DNA of 64,000 bases from JBPEWY01 sp052032225 (GCA_052032225.1 JBPEWY010000066.1:1-64000); one strand, 5' to 3'. Counted from the stretch's first letter, positions 26,016 to 36,198 are shown. A program made the numbers and translations. The notes: a model not told the origin generated them from the letters alone.

Positions 26016-26789
26016 TTATATATCCCAAGTGTTTATATCTTGAATTGCATGATGAGCAGTTAAATCAAACTGAACAGGAACTACAGAAACATATCCGTTA
26101 GCCAAAGCCCACTCATCTGTATCTTGCCCTCTGTCTTCGTTTACAAATGTTCCGGTAAGCCAGTAATACTCACGGCCCATGGGGCTTACCCTTTTATCAA
26201 ACTCTTCTTCCCAATGCGCTTTTGCTTGTCGGCATACTTTTATCCCTTTTATTTTCTCTTTAGGTAAGTTCGGGAAATTTACATTTAGCACAACATCTTT
26301 GGGCATACCATGTTTTAATGCTTCTAGAGTAATTTTCTTTACATGTTCTTTAACAGCGTTAAAATCTGCATTCCAATTATAGTTACATAACGAGAACCCA
26401 ATGGCAGGAATACCTTCTACACCGGCTTCTACAGCAGCACTCATAGTGCCCGAATAAATAACATTTATAGAAGAATTAGAGCCGTGATTAATGCCACTAA
26501 CACACAAATCGGGTTTTCTGTGTAAAATTTCATTCACTGCCAACTTAACACAATCTGCAGGAGTTCCGCTACAACTATATTCTTGATGTGTAGCATTTTT
26601 TTCTACACTAACCTTACTTAAATAAAGAGTGTCGTTTACTGTAATGGCGTGCCCCATGCCGGATTGCGGGCTATCTGGAGCAACCACAACAATATCACCA
26701 ATTTCTTTCATTACTTGAATTAAAGTGCGTAACCCGGGAGCGGTTATACCATCATCATTTGTAACAAGTATTAGGGGCTTAGATTCCAT
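26016..26789 (-). CDS. surE: 5'/3'-nucleotidase SurE
   Basis: 257 residues. The N-terminal metal site is VTNDDGITAPG (the Asp-Asp pair at 12-13), followed by VVVAPDSPQSGMGHAIT and VSGINHGSNSS. All three are SurE signatures with the Asn of the metal centre in GINHG. Reaction: dephosphorylation of nucleoside 5'- and 3'-monophosphates, also short polyphosphate. It is the first gene of the surE-lpxB run and is divergent from the tail-specific protease gene. A 14-bp palindrome (26810-26823) lies between them. Confidence 0.95.
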   Translation of the reverse strand: MESKPLILVTNDDGITAPGLRTLIQVMKEIGDIVVVAPDSPQSGMGHAITVNDTLYLSKVSVEKNATHQEYSCSGTPADCVKLAVNEILHRKPDLCVSGINHGSNSSINVIYSGTMSAAVEAGVEGIPAIGFSLCNYNWNADFNAVKEHVKKITLEALKHGMPKDVVLNVNFPNLPKEKIKGIKVCRQAKAHWEEEFDKRVSPMGREYYWLTGTFVNEDRGQDTDEWALANGYVSVVPVQFDLTAHHAIQDINTWDI

Positions 26790-26809
26790 TTTTTTAAATT
26801 TTGTATGCT

Positions 26810-26823
26810 AAAATACGTATTTT
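26810..26823. promoter_or_regulatory. Palindrome between surE and the tail-specific protease gene
   Basis: AAAATACGTATTTT is a perfect 14-bp palindrome, 20 bases upstream of surE and 103 bases upstream of the divergent gene. It may be an operator for either. It could also be chance in AT-rich DNA. Confidence 0.3.
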
Positions 26824-26926
26824 GAGCGTTAGTACTCATGTTGTCGTTTAACAAAAAATTAGTAGCACCATGTAAGTAATGGCATGGTTTTTTCACTAAA
26901 TTAGAGCGATTTAAAAAACACGTACC

Positions 26927-29059
26927 ATGGTAAAGAGAAACATAGCCTATTTGTTAATAGCATTTATTGTCTCTGCAGCTTCATGCAGCTTTACAAACAA
27001 AACGTTTGAGAATCCTGATAAAGACAAGCTATTAATAGATTTAATTTCTTATGTGCTTGAAAAAGGACACTACAACCCCAAAGATTTTGATGACAAATTC
27101 TCTGAAAATGTTTTCGAAGATTTTATAAATAGTATAGATCCATTTAAGCGTTATTTTTTAGCGTCAGATATTAAAGAGTTTGAAAAATACAAACACAAAA
27201 TAGACGACCAGCTAAAAGAAACAGACATTACCTTTTTTAACATAGTTTACAATAGGCTAATGCAAAGAATGGATGAGGCTAAAAACATGTATAAAAAAGT
27301 GCTTGATGAGCCTTTTGATTTTACAAAGGATGAAACCATTAATGTAGACTACGAAAATCAACCTTTTGCCGAAACAAAAAGAGAACTTTTAGACAAGTGG
27401 CGTAAACAATTAAAATACGCTACGCTGAACGACTTTTATATAAGGTTAAAAGATGAAGAAAAGAAAAAAGAAAAAGACCCTTCATACACTATGAAGGCAG
27501 TTGCCGAAATAGAAAAGGAAGCTCGCGAGACTACTCGTGCTACAATGGATGAGTTTTTTGAGTTTATGGATGAGTTAGAACGCAAAGATTGGTTTGTACA
27601 GTATATTAATAACATTGTAGATGAGTTTGATCCGCATACCTTTTACTTTGCTCCAGAAGATAAAGACCGTTTTGATGTAAGCATGTCTGGTAAATACCAA
27701 GGTATTGGTGCCAGATTACAAAAAAAGCAAGGTAGGATAATGGTTATTGAGGTAATCTCCGGAGGACCGGTTTGGAGAGATAAATCTATAGAGGTTGGTG
27801 ATGAAATTTTAAAAGCGGCAGAAGGAGACGGAAAACCAAAAGACCTAACCGGAATGCGTCTGGACGATGCTATAAAATATATTAAAGGTCCTGAAGGCAC
27901 AGAGGTTAGATTAACAGTAAGACGTGTAGATGGTACTATAGAAGAAGTAAGTGTAACCAGAGGCGTGGTAGAGTTAGAAGAATCATACTCTAAAACTGTT
28001 TTAGTTGAAAAAAATCAACGTAAGTTTGGTGTAATTAACTTACCCAAATTTTATGTAGATTTTAATGATTACAATAGTCGTAATGCAGCTTCTGATGTAG
28101 CAAAAGAGATTGAGCGTTTAAAAGAGCAAGGCATGCAAGGACTTGTTTTAGACTTAAGAAATAACGGAGGAGGATCATTAAGAACTGTTGTAGATATGGC
28201 CGGTTTATTTATTAAAGAAGGGCCAATAGTTCAGGTTAAATCTACCGGAAAAAGAAAAGAAATTTTAAAAGATAGAGATAAGCGTGTACAATGGGACGGA
28301 CCTCTTGTAATTTTAGTTAACGAACTTTCTGCATCTGCTTCAGAAATTTTAGCAGCTGCAATGCAAGATTATAAAAGAGCCGTTATTATAGGTAGTAAGC
28401 AAACCTTTGGTAAAGGAACCGTTCAGAATGTATTAGACCTGAATCAATTTATAAAAGGAAGTGAATTTGGTGATGTTGGCGCTTTAAAACTTACAACCCA
28501 AAAGTTTTACAGAATTAACGGAGGGTCAACTCAATTGGAAGGAGTAAAAAGCGATGTGGTTGTTCCGGATCGTTACAGCTACATAGATATAGGAGAGCGT
28601 GATGAAGAAAACCCACTTCCTTGGGATAAAATAGAACCTGCACCATATAAGCCTTGGGATGGGTATATAGATTACGAAGAAACTATAGAGAAAAGTGCAG
28701 CCAGAATGGCTCAAAACCCATATATTAAAATAATAGATGAAAACGCAAGATGGGTTAAAGAGCAACGTGAAGTAAAAGAGTATTCGCTTAATTTTGTAGA
28801 ATATTCTAAAGAATTAAGAAGAGATGAGCGTAAGGCAGATTACTTTAAAAAGCAGGCCAACTATCAAAATAATTTAAAATTTTCTCCGCTTCCGTATGAA
28901 ATTGAGTTGATGGAAAAAGACGAAACGTTAAAAGAAAAGCGTGAGCGTTGGTACGAAAGTTTGTCTAAAGATGTTTATATAGAAGAAGCTATAAATGTTC
29001 TGGAAGACCTACAATTAAATAACATACGACGCAAAAATGCATTAAGCGTAAAAAACTAA
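26927..29059 (+). CDS. Carboxy-terminal processing peptidase (S41A, Prc/Tsp type)
   Basis: 710 residues. An N-terminal export signal resembles a lipoprotein signal (VSAASC, Cys20). An N-terminal helical domain is followed by a PDZ domain at about 240-330 (YQGIGARLQKKQGRIMVIEVISGGPV) and the peptidase core. The serine/lysine dyad is in NELSASASEILAAAM and IIGSKQTFGKGTVQ. A C-terminal DUF3340-like region with charged helices (about 560-710) matches the long E. coli Tsp form. Role: degradation or trimming of periplasmic proteins from the C-terminus. Monocistronic, with its own terminator. Confidence 0.93.
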   Translation: MVKRNIAYLLIAFIVSAASCSFTNKTFENPDKDKLLIDLISYVLEKGHYNPKDFDDKFSENVFEDFINSIDPFKRYFLASDIKEFEKYKHKIDDQLKETDITFFNIVYNRLMQRMDEAKNMYKKVLDEPFDFTKDETINVDYENQPFAETKRELLDKWRKQLKYATLNDFYIRLKDEEKKKEKDPSYTMKAVAEIEKEARETTRATMDEFFEFMDELERKDWFVQYINNIVDEFDPHTFYFAPEDKDRFDVSMSGKYQGIGARLQKKQGRIMVIEVISGGPVWRDKSIEVGDEILKAAEGDGKPKDLTGMRLDDAIKYIKGPEGTEVRLTVRRVDGTIEEVSVTRGVVELEESYSKTVLVEKNQRKFGVINLPKFYVDFNDYNSRNAASDVAKEIERLKEQGMQGLVLDLRNNGGGSLRTVVDMAGLFIKEGPIVQVKSTGKRKEILKDRDKRVQWDGPLVILVNELSASASEILAAAMQDYKRAVIIGSKQTFGKGTVQNVLDLNQFIKGSEFGDVGALKLTTQKFYRINGGSTQLEGVKSDVVVPDRYSYIDIGERDEENPLPWDKIEPAPYKPWDGYIDYEETIEKSAARMAQNPYIKIIDENARWVKEQREVKEYSLNFVEYSKELRRDERKADYFKKQANYQNNLKFSPLPYEIELMEKDETLKEKRERWYESLSKDVYIEEAINVLEDLQLNNIRRKNALSVKN

Positions 29060-29081
29060 ACAAATTAATTTACAAGATTAT

Positions 29082-29110
29082 AAGCTCTGGGTTTTCTCAG
29101 AGCTTTTTTT
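29082..29110 (+). terminator. Terminator of the tail-specific protease gene
   Basis: AAGCTCTG (29082-29089) pairs with CAGAGCTT (29098-29105) and a T-run follows. The T-run reaches the last codons of the convergent rodA gene. The other strand lacks a U-tract. Confidence 0.75.
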
Positions 29111-30392
29111 ATATCCATTGGTGAATTCTATTGGCGTCTAATTTTAAGAAAATAAAAAGTAAAATGGTAAAGCCCCATAAGCCGGAGCCACCATAACTAA
29201 AAAACGGAAGTGGAATACCAATTGTTGGCAAAAGCCCTATTACCATTCCAATATTAATAGCAAAATGAAAAAATAAAACCGAAACAACCCCATAACCGTA
29301 AATTCGGCTGAAATTAGACTTTTGGCGTTCTGCCAAAACAATAAGTCTTAGTAGCAAGACAACAAATAAAATTACTACTATAGTGCTGCCAACAAATCCC
29401 CATTCTTCTCCTACGGTGCTAAAAATATAATCGGTGTGTTGTTCAGGCACAAAATCTCCTTTGGTTCTGGTGCCTTGTAAAAAACCTTTCCCCCAAAAGC
29501 CTCCAGACCCGATAGCTTCTTCAGATTGATAGGTGTTGTATCCAATGGTTTTTTTAATCTGCTCTAATTTTTCGGGATCTTTTTCAAGTCTTAACCAAAG
29601 ATTAAACCTGTCTCTGTGGCGTTGTTCAAAAACATGATCAAAAATAAACTGAACAGAAAAAGCAAAACTAATAGCTATAATTAGAGATCCTATAATAGGT
29701 AGAACACCAATTTTTAATTGATTTTTTTTAAAAAAAACAAAGGCAAAAATGGTTAAAAGGAAACAAACTATAGATACAGCAATAGGACCGAAAATTAGGG
29801 TACAAGCAAACAATAAAACAGCTATAAATCCTATTAATAAATAAAATAAAGGTAAGCCTTCTCTATACAGTACAAAAAAGAATGCTGTATATACTAAGGC
29901 GCTCCCAGGATCGGGTTGTGGTATAATTAACAGGGCAGGAGCTAATATTATTAAAAAAGCGTATAGCTGGTGTCTTACTATTTTTATATTGGTCTGAATA
30001 TCACTTAAATATTTAGCAACAGCTAATGCAGTTGCAGCTTTAGCAAATTCAGAAGGCTGTAATGTCATGTTGCCAATTGCATACCAAGAGGTAGCTCCGT
30101 TAACATTTTTTCCTAGCACAAATAAACCAAGCAGTGAGACTAAAGAGAGTAAGTAAATCACGCTAGAAAAACGTTCAAAAAATTTTGCTTCTATTGCTAA
30201 AATAAACACTATAAGCACCAAGCTTGTGCCTATAAAAAACAATTGCTTTCCGTATAGTGTAGTTAAGTTTAATAAAGGTAGGTTATCGTTTGTAAGGGTA
30301 CTTGAGTAAATATTTATCCAGCCTATACCTACTAATAAGAGATAAAGTAAAACTGTTAACCAATCTATACGTTGTACAATGCTATTACTCAT
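29109..30392 (-). CDS. rodA: Rod-shape-determining peptidoglycan polymerase RodA (SEDS family)
   Basis: 427 residues, about ten membrane helices. SEDS signatures: GNMTLQPSEFAKAATALAVAKYL, IIPQPDPGSALVYTAFFFVLY (the conserved Asp/Glu loop), AIGSGGFWGKGFLQGTRTKGDFVPEQHTDYIFSTVGEEWGF and IGIPLPFFSYGGSG. Role: lipid II polymerisation for lateral-wall growth with PBP2. It overlaps the mrdA gene by 8 bases and ends the operon mreB-mreC-mreD-mrdA-rodA. Confidence 0.96.
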   Translation of the reverse strand: MSNSIVQRIDWLTVLLYLLLVGIGWINIYSSTLTNDNLPLLNLTTLYGKQLFFIGTSLVLIVFILAIEAKFFERFSSVIYLLSLVSLLGLFVLGKNVNGATSWYAIGNMTLQPSEFAKAATALAVAKYLSDIQTNIKIVRHQLYAFLIILAPALLIIPQPDPGSALVYTAFFFVLYREGLPLFYLLIGFIAVLLFACTLIFGPIAVSIVCFLLTIFAFVFFKKNQLKIGVLPIIGSLIIAISFAFSVQFIFDHVFEQRHRDRFNLWLRLEKDPEKLEQIKKTIGYNTYQSEEAIGSGGFWGKGFLQGTRTKGDFVPEQHTDYIFSTVGEEWGFVGSTIVVILFVVLLLRLIVLAERQKSNFSRIYGYGVVSVLFFHFAINIGMVIGLLPTIGIPLPFFSYGGSGLWGFTILLFIFLKLDANRIHQWI

Positions 30393-32250
30393 TTATAGTA
30401 AAAGGTTTACCACTGTATGGTTTTGCATATTCTTCTTCAAGACTTCCGTTAAGCAAAAAATCTTCTAAATCGGTTCTGGTAATAGAGCCTTTCAAATATT
30501 TTTCAATCATTAATCCTGCAATTTTACCGGCCCAACGGCTTCCCCAGTAACCATTTTCTACAAATACTGCTATGGCAATCTTAGGGTCTTCTATGGGGGC
30601 AAAAGCCACAAAGATAGAATGGTCTGTTAGTTGCACTCTTTTACCGTCTATTTTAGTAAAGTTTTCTGCAGTTCCGGTTTTTCCGGCAATGTTAATACCG
30701 GGAATCTGTATCCACTGTGCTGTACCATAATTATACACATCAAACATTCCTTGAATTACCGGATTAAAATGCTCAGAACTAATAGAGGTATAATTAGGAC
30801 GAGTAAATTTTTCAGGGATTTTTTCACCTTTAATATTTTTTATTATATGTGGAGTGTAATAGTAACCTCTGTTAGCAATAGCAGCTGTCATGTTAGCCAA
30901 TTGTATAGGGGTTGTTAATACTTCACCTTGCCCTATAGAATTTGATATTGTTGTAGAGGCAAACCACCTGTTTTTTCCGTAACTTCTGTTATAATAGTCA
31001 GCGTCTGGAATTCTGCCTTTTTGCCCGGTAGATAAATCATTTCCTAAAAAATTTCCTAACCCAAAACTTTTCATGTGTTTTTCCCAAACAGTTAAACCCT
31101 CATAAGATGATGGATATTTTTCTATAATGCGTTTGTAAGTGTTTGCAAAATAAGTATTACATGATTTGTAAAGTCCATTGTTTAGACGTCTTACTCCACC
31201 ACCACAATGGCATCCCATAAACGCATTAGGGCCTCTACCATACCGAAATCCGTTATAACAGGTAAATGCAGTTTTTGGGGTAATAACACCTTCTTCCAGT
31301 CCTGCTAAAGCTACAAGGGCTTTAAACGGAGAACCCGGAGGATACATAGCAAGCAAGCCTCTGTCAAACGTTGGTTTTGCTATAGAATCGTAGTATAATT
31401 TGGTGTAATTTTTAGAACGTTGTCTTCCAACAAGTAAAGAGGGGTCATAACTTGGGGCTGTTACTAAGGCTAAAATTTCTCCGGATTTTGGTTCTATAGC
31501 AACAATACCACCTCGTTTATTAACCATTAACTTTTCGCCATAAGCTTGCAAATCGGCATCAATAGTAATGTAAATGTCTTTTCCCTGCTCAGGAAGCGTA
31601 TCGTAAATTCCGTTTTTGTACGGACCAATATCTCTGTTAAAACGATCTTTTTGAATAAATTTTACGCCTTTTCTTCCTCTTAATATTTCTTCGTAAGTAA
31701 GCTCAACTCCATATCGTCCTTTTAGTTCTCCTAAAGAGTAGTAGCTGTCTTCTTTTAAATCTCTTTCATTTACTTCGCTAATATAACCCAACACATTAGC
31801 TCCGTGTTTTGTTAGGTAGTGTCTTAAGGAACGCTTTTGTATATAAAAACCTTTATACTTGCGCATTTTTTCTTGTAAAGCAGCATATTCTTCTTTAGAT
31901 AATTGGGCAACAAAAACAGAAGGCAATCTGGGAGAATATGTAAATGCTTTATTTAATTTCTCTATAAAATCTTGTTTGGTAATATTCAGTAAATTACAAA
32001 ACTCTAAAGTGTCTAACGGTTTTACTTCTCTGGGAATAACCATTACATCGTATGCAGGTTGGTTGGCTACTAATAACTTACCATTTCGGTCGTAAATATA
32101 TCCTCTATCCGGGTAATCGTAAACAGCTTTAATAGCGGTATCTGAAGTAATGTTTTTAGGCGAAAAGTTAAACAGTTGTAAATACGATAAACGCCCTATA
32201 TACACTATCCCAATTATAATAATTATAGAAGTGAGCAGTAATTTTCTCAT
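30385..32250 (-). CDS. mrdA: Penicillin-binding protein 2 (elongasome transpeptidase)
   Basis: 621 residues. One N-terminal anchor (about 5-24), a PBP dimerisation domain (about 45-225), then the transpeptidase domain. Active-site motifs: SPFK (Ser307-Lys310), SCN (363-365) and KTG (524-526). The extra segment before SCN, with CHCGGG (347-352), is cysteine-rich and typical of Bacteroidota PBP2. Role: cross-links peptidoglycan in the periplasm with RodA and MreBCD. It overlaps mreD by one base and rodA by 8 bases, giving translational coupling of the pair. Confidence 0.96.
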   Translation of the reverse strand: MRKLLLTSIIIIIGIVYIGRLSYLQLFNFSPKNITSDTAIKAVYDYPDRGYIYDRNGKLLVANQPAYDVMVIPREVKPLDTLEFCNLLNITKQDFIEKLNKAFTYSPRLPSVFVAQLSKEEYAALQEKMRKYKGFYIQKRSLRHYLTKHGANVLGYISEVNERDLKEDSYYSLGELKGRYGVELTYEEILRGRKGVKFIQKDRFNRDIGPYKNGIYDTLPEQGKDIYITIDADLQAYGEKLMVNKRGGIVAIEPKSGEILALVTAPSYDPSLLVGRQRSKNYTKLYYDSIAKPTFDRGLLAMYPPGSPFKALVALAGLEEGVITPKTAFTCYNGFRYGRGPNAFMGCHCGGGVRRLNNGLYKSCNTYFANTYKRIIEKYPSSYEGLTVWEKHMKSFGLGNFLGNDLSTGQKGRIPDADYYNRSYGKNRWFASTTISNSIGQGEVLTTPIQLANMTAAIANRGYYYTPHIIKNIKGEKIPEKFTRPNYTSISSEHFNPVIQGMFDVYNYGTAQWIQIPGINIAGKTGTAENFTKIDGKRVQLTDHSIFVAFAPIEDPKIAIAVFVENGYWGSRWAGKIAGLMIEKYLKGSITRTDLEDFLLNGSLEEEYAKPYSGKPFTINE

Positions 32251-32753
32251 TATTTTCTTGGGCTAAATAGCGGAATTACAATTAAACACAATACCAAGGT
32301 AAACCCTCCGGAGAACAAGGTTCTCTTAACAATAGAAAGTATGTGTGTAAAGCTAAAAAAATCTAATGAGAAAAGAATAAAATGATGTGCTAAAATTAGT
32401 AATGATAAGTATGTAAAACGCTGAATTGGAGATACATTTTGAAGTTTCACGCCTTGCAATTCATAACTTATGCCAAAAGCAAAGCGTAAAATAACAGGTC
32501 TTATGTAGGCAGCAGTAACCGATGCAGCTGCATTTATACCACCGCTATCTGTAAAAAAATCTATAGTTAATCCTAATAAAAAAGCAGCTAATAAAAATAA
32601 ACCTCGATTGGGTTTTAACGGGTAGAAAAATATAAACAGAATGTATAAATATGGGTTAATGTAGCCTAAAAAATTTATATTGTTTAGAACCACCACCTGA
32701 AGCAGAACTAAAGCCACAAACCGAACACTATTTTTAATTAATGTACTATTCAT
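32250..32753 (-). CDS. mreD: Rod-shape-determining protein MreD
   Basis: 167 residues, about five membrane helices (for example 38-60 IFFYPLKPNRGLFLLAAFLLGL, 112-130 and 145-163), fitting MreD in size and position. Sequence conservation in this family is low, so the call rests mainly on the locus. It overlaps mreC by 8 bases and mrdA by one base. Role: membrane partner linking MreC and PBP2/RodA. Confidence 0.9.
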   Translation of the reverse strand: MNSTLIKNSVRFVALVLLQVVVLNNINFLGYINPYLYILFIFFYPLKPNRGLFLLAAFLLGLTIDFFTDSGGINAAASVTAAYIRPVILRFAFGISYELQGVKLQNVSPIQRFTYLSLLILAHHFILFSLDFFSFTHILSIVKRTLFSGGFTLVLCLIVIPLFSPRK

Positions 32754-33573
32754 CAGGTAAAAGCTGTTGTAAAGAATCGGCTTCTTTTTTCTGGGTGTTT
32801 TTTATAATATATATATTGTCCAAGCGAGTCATATCGTTAAACAACTTGACATTTATAGTGTAATAATTTTTAGCTTCTGTAAGCGCATAGTTTTCTATTA
32901 CACCAATAGGAATTCCTTCTGGAAATATAAACGACATACCCCCGGTTGTAATCGTATCTCCAATTTTAAGTTCTGCTAATCTTGGAATATCTATTAACTG
33001 TACCGTGTAAGGATTTTTAGTGTCCCAAATTAACGTACCAAAATGGTTGGTGTTTTTAATTTTAGCATTAATTTTTGACCGTGTATTTAAAATGGTTTGT
33101 GCTGTGGCAAAATTAACCGAAGTATTTTCTATTATCCCCACAATCCCGTTAGGGCTAATAACTCCCATGTCTTGTGTAATGCCATGTTTACTACCCTTGT
33201 TTATGGTAATGTAGTTGTTGGGTTTAGAAAAACTGTTTTTTAAAACTTTACCGGAAACAATCACAAAGGGTTTAGCGTAAAAAGCACTATCTATATCTTG
33301 GTAAGGAACTACAGAGTCTGTTTTATTAAAAAGCAAAAACCTAAGACGTTGGTTTTCTTTAACCAGTTTTTGATTTTCTTGCTTTAAATTAAAATACGAC
33401 TTTATATTGGCAACTGTACTATAAATACCACCCGAAAGCCAATTGGCAGAGTTTATAAATTTAGATTGATGGTACGAACGGGATTGTATGGTAAATAGCA
33501 ACGAAATAAACAGCAAAAACAGATAAAGAAGTAGGTTCTTATTCCGTATTAAAAAGTTTATTATTTGTTGCAT
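32746..33573 (-). CDS. mreC: Rod-shape-determining protein MreC
   Basis: 275 residues: a short cytoplasmic N-terminus, one membrane helix (about 12-29), a coiled coil (about 55-78, NLKQENQKLVKENQRLRFLLFN) and the double beta-barrel (MGVISPNGIVGIIENTS, then IGDTITTGGMSFIFPEGIPIGVIENY), the MreC hallmark. Role: periplasmic scaffold and activator of PBP2. It lies 10 bases after mreB. Confidence 0.94.
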   Translation of the reverse strand: MQQIINFLIRNKNLLLYLFLLFISLLFTIQSRSYHQSKFINSANWLSGGIYSTVANIKSYFNLKQENQKLVKENQRLRFLLFNKTDSVVPYQDIDSAFYAKPFVIVSGKVLKNSFSKPNNYITINKGSKHGITQDMGVISPNGIVGIIENTSVNFATAQTILNTRSKINAKIKNTNHFGTLIWDTKNPYTVQLIDIPRLAELKIGDTITTGGMSFIFPEGIPIGVIENYALTEAKNYYTINVKLFNDMTRLDNIYIIKNTQKKEADSLQQLLPDE

Positions 33574-33583
33574 TCACCTTTTT

Positions 33584-34612
33584 TTACTTTATCAAGATGC
33601 TTTTATAGCGCTCTAAATTTTTTAACGAAATTCCTGTGCCTCGTACAACAGATCTAAGCGGATCTTCGGCAATGTAAACCGGTAAATCTGTTTTTTGAGA
33701 TAAACGCTTATCTAATCCTCTAAGCATAGAGCCTCCACCGGCTAAATAAATACCGGTATTATAAATATCTGCAGCTAACTCCGGAGGAGTTTGTGAAAGC
33801 GTTTCCATTACAGCATCTTCAACTCTTAAAATAGACTTGTCTAATGCCTTTGCTATTTCTCTATACGAAATTTGTACTTGTTTTGGTTTACCGGTAAGTA
33901 AGTCTCTACCTTGAACCGACATGTCATCTGGTGGAGACTCTAAATCTTCGGTGGCAGCTCCTATGGTAATTTTTATGTTTTCTGCAGTGCTTTCACCAAC
34001 ATATAGGTTGTGTTGTGTGCGCATGTAATAAATAATATCGTTCGTGAAAACATCTCCTGCAATTTTAACCGATTTATCGCAAACTATACCACCTAATGCT
34101 ATTACTGCAATTTCTGTGGTTCCACCACCAATATCAACAATCATATTTCCTTTGGGCTGCATAATATCTAAACCAATTCCAATAGCAGCAGCCATGGGTT
34201 CATGTATTAAGTAAACTTCTTTACCATTAACACGCTCTGCAGATTCTCTAACGGCGCGCATTTCAACTTCTGTAATACCTGAAGGAATACACACTACCAT
34301 TCGTAACGATGGCGGAAACCATTTTTTCTTTAATGCCGGAATGTTTTTAATAAACATGTTTATCATTTTCTCCGATGCATCAAAGTCGGCAATAACACCA
34401 TCTTTAAGCGGTCTTATGGTTTTAATGTTTTCGTGTGTTTTACCCTGCATCATGGCAGCATCTCTACCCACAGCAATAACTTTACCGGTAGTACGATCTC
34501 TTGCTACAATAGAAGGGCTATCTACCACAACCTTGTCGTTATGAATAATAAGTGTGTTTGCCGTACCAAGGTCTATAGCAATCTCTTCGGTTAAGAAGTC
34601 AAAAAATCCCAT
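33584..34612 (-). CDS. mreB: Actin-like rod-shape protein MreB
   Basis: 342 residues from ATG 34612 (MGFFDFLTEEIAIDLGTANT). An in-frame TTG two codons earlier is less likely. Actin-fold motifs: phosphate loop 1 IDLGTANT, phosphate loop 2 IVDIGGGTTEIAV, the adenosine motif GIYLAGGGSMLRGL, and HEPMAAAIGIG. Role: ATP-dependent cytoplasmic filaments that direct the elongasome. Two minus-strand promoter-like octamers lie upstream: TACATTTG (34662-34655) and TAATTTTG (34671-34664). It heads the cell-shape operon. Confidence 0.97.
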   Translation of the reverse strand: MGFFDFLTEEIAIDLGTANTLIIHNDKVVVDSPSIVARDRTTGKVIAVGRDAAMMQGKTHENIKTIRPLKDGVIADFDASEKMINMFIKNIPALKKKWFPPSLRMVVCIPSGITEVEMRAVRESAERVNGKEVYLIHEPMAAAIGIGLDIMQPKGNMIVDIGGGTTEIAVIALGGIVCDKSVKIAGDVFTNDIIYYMRTQHNLYVGESTAENIKITIGAATEDLESPPDDMSVQGRDLLTGKPKQVQISYREIAKALDKSILRVEDAVMETLSQTPPELAADIYNTGIYLAGGGSMLRGLDKRLSQKTDLPVYIAEDPLRSVVRGTGISLKNLERYKSILIK

Positions 34613-34668
34613 GCGCAATTAGGTGTTAAAGTTTTAGTAATTTAACGAATTCAACAAATGTAACAAAA

Positions 34669-36198
34669 TTAATGTTTAAAATGACGCGTACCAGTAAACA
34701 CCATACTTAAGTTATTGTTATCGCAATAATCTATACTTAGTTGATCTTTAATAGAACCTCCGGGCTGTATTACAGCTTTAATGCCTGCTTTATGTGCAAT
34801 TTCAACACAATCCGGAAACGGAAAAAATGCATCGCTTGCCATTACAGCACCATCTAAATTAAAATCAAAACTTTTAGCTTTTTCAATGGCTTGTTTAAGC
34901 GCATCTACTCTGCTGGTCTGGCCTGTACCACTTGCGCAAAGTTGCTTGTTTTTTGCCAGTACTATGGTGTTAGATTTTGTGTGCTTACATATTTTAGATG
35001 CAAATAATAAATCGGCTATCTCATTACTGTTAGGTTTTTGTTTTGTTACAAATTGTAAATCTGCTTCGCCATCTGTTTTAGTGTCTTTATCTTGAACTAA
35101 AACTCCATTTAAACAAGTTCTAACAGTAGTTTTTGGTAGTGCTATATCTTTTTGTTTTAAAATAATTCTGTTTTTTTTCTGTTGAAGCGTTGCAAGTGCT
35201 TCTTCACTAAAATCGGGAGCAATTACAACTTCGCAAAATAACTTATGTATTTCATTGGCCGTTTCGGCATCAATACTTTTGTTAGCAATTAAAATTCCGC
35301 CAAAAGCAGAAACAGGATCGCCTGCAAGTGCAGCTAAATAAGCTTCTTTTATTGTTTTTCTGGTAGCAACACCACAGGCATTGTTATGCTTTAAAATGGC
35401 AAATGTAGGTTCATCGTCTTTAAATTCTAACATTAAATTTACGGCTGCATCTACATCTAATAGGTTATTGTATGATAACTCTTTGCCGTGTAGCTTAGTA
35501 AACATGGCGTCTAAATCTCCAAAAAAGAAACCTTTTTGATGCGGATTCTCTCCGTATCTAAGAGCTTTGCCATTAGGTTCACTAATTTTTAATACAGGTT
35601 GATTGTGTTGGTTAAAGTAGTTAAAAATAGCCGTGTCGTAATGCGATGAAATATTAAATGCATTGGTAGCAAAATGCTTGCGCTGCTCTAAGGTTGTTGA
35701 AGCTCCTGATGTATTTAAAATTGATAAAAAATCACTGTAATCATTAACCGAAGCAATGCATACCACGTCCTTAAAATTTTTAGCTGCAGCTCTTATTAAT
35801 GATATTCCTCCAATATCAATTTTCTCTATTATTTCTGCTTCAGATGCGCCACTTTCAACAGTCTTCTCAAAAGGGTAGAGGTCTACAATAACAATGTCTA
35901 TAGACGGAATCTGATACGATTCGATTTCGGTTTTATCTTGCTCAAAATCACGTCTGTTTAAAATTCCACCAAAAACTTTTGGGTGTAAAGTTTTTACTCT
36001 GCCTCCTAAAATAGAAGGGTAGCCGGTTAAATCTTCTACGGCAATAACCGGGATTCCTAAATCTCGAATAAATTTTTCGGTTCCTCCGGTAGAATAAATT
36101 GTAACGTTTAACTCGTGAAGTTTCTGTACGATTGGTTCTAAGCCATCTTTATTAAAAACAGAAATTAAAGCGGCTTGGGCTTTTTTTGTAGTGCTCAT
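34669..36198 (-). CDS. purH: Bifunctional AICAR transformylase / IMP cyclohydrolase
   Basis: 509 residues, full length. The N-terminal MGS-like cyclohydrolase domain has ALISVFNKDGLEPIVQKL, YSTGGTEKFIRD and GRVKTLHPKVFGGIL. The C-terminal transformylase has LRYGENPHQKG, AILKHNNACGVA (Lys-His catalytic pair) and QPGGSIKDQLSI. Reactions: the last two steps of IMP synthesis. A well-formed promoter (36222-36249) precedes it. No PurR-like box was recognised. Confidence 0.97.
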   Translation of the reverse strand: MSTTKKAQAALISVFNKDGLEPIVQKLHELNVTIYSTGGTEKFIRDLGIPVIAVEDLTGYPSILGGRVKTLHPKVFGGILNRRDFEQDKTEIESYQIPSIDIVIVDLYPFEKTVESGASEAEIIEKIDIGGISLIRAAAKNFKDVVCIASVNDYSDFLSILNTSGASTTLEQRKHFATNAFNISSHYDTAIFNYFNQHNQPVLKISEPNGKALRYGENPHQKGFFFGDLDAMFTKLHGKELSYNNLLDVDAAVNLMLEFKDDEPTFAILKHNNACGVATRKTIKEAYLAALAGDPVSAFGGILIANKSIDAETANEIHKLFCEVVIAPDFSEEALATLQQKKNRIILKQKDIALPKTTVRTCLNGVLVQDKDTKTDGEADLQFVTKQKPNSNEIADLLFASKICKHTKSNTIVLAKNKQLCASGTGQTSRVDALKQAIEKAKSFDFNLDGAVMASDAFFPFPDCVEIAHKAGIKAVIQPGGSIKDQLSIDYCDNNNLSMVFTGTRHFKH

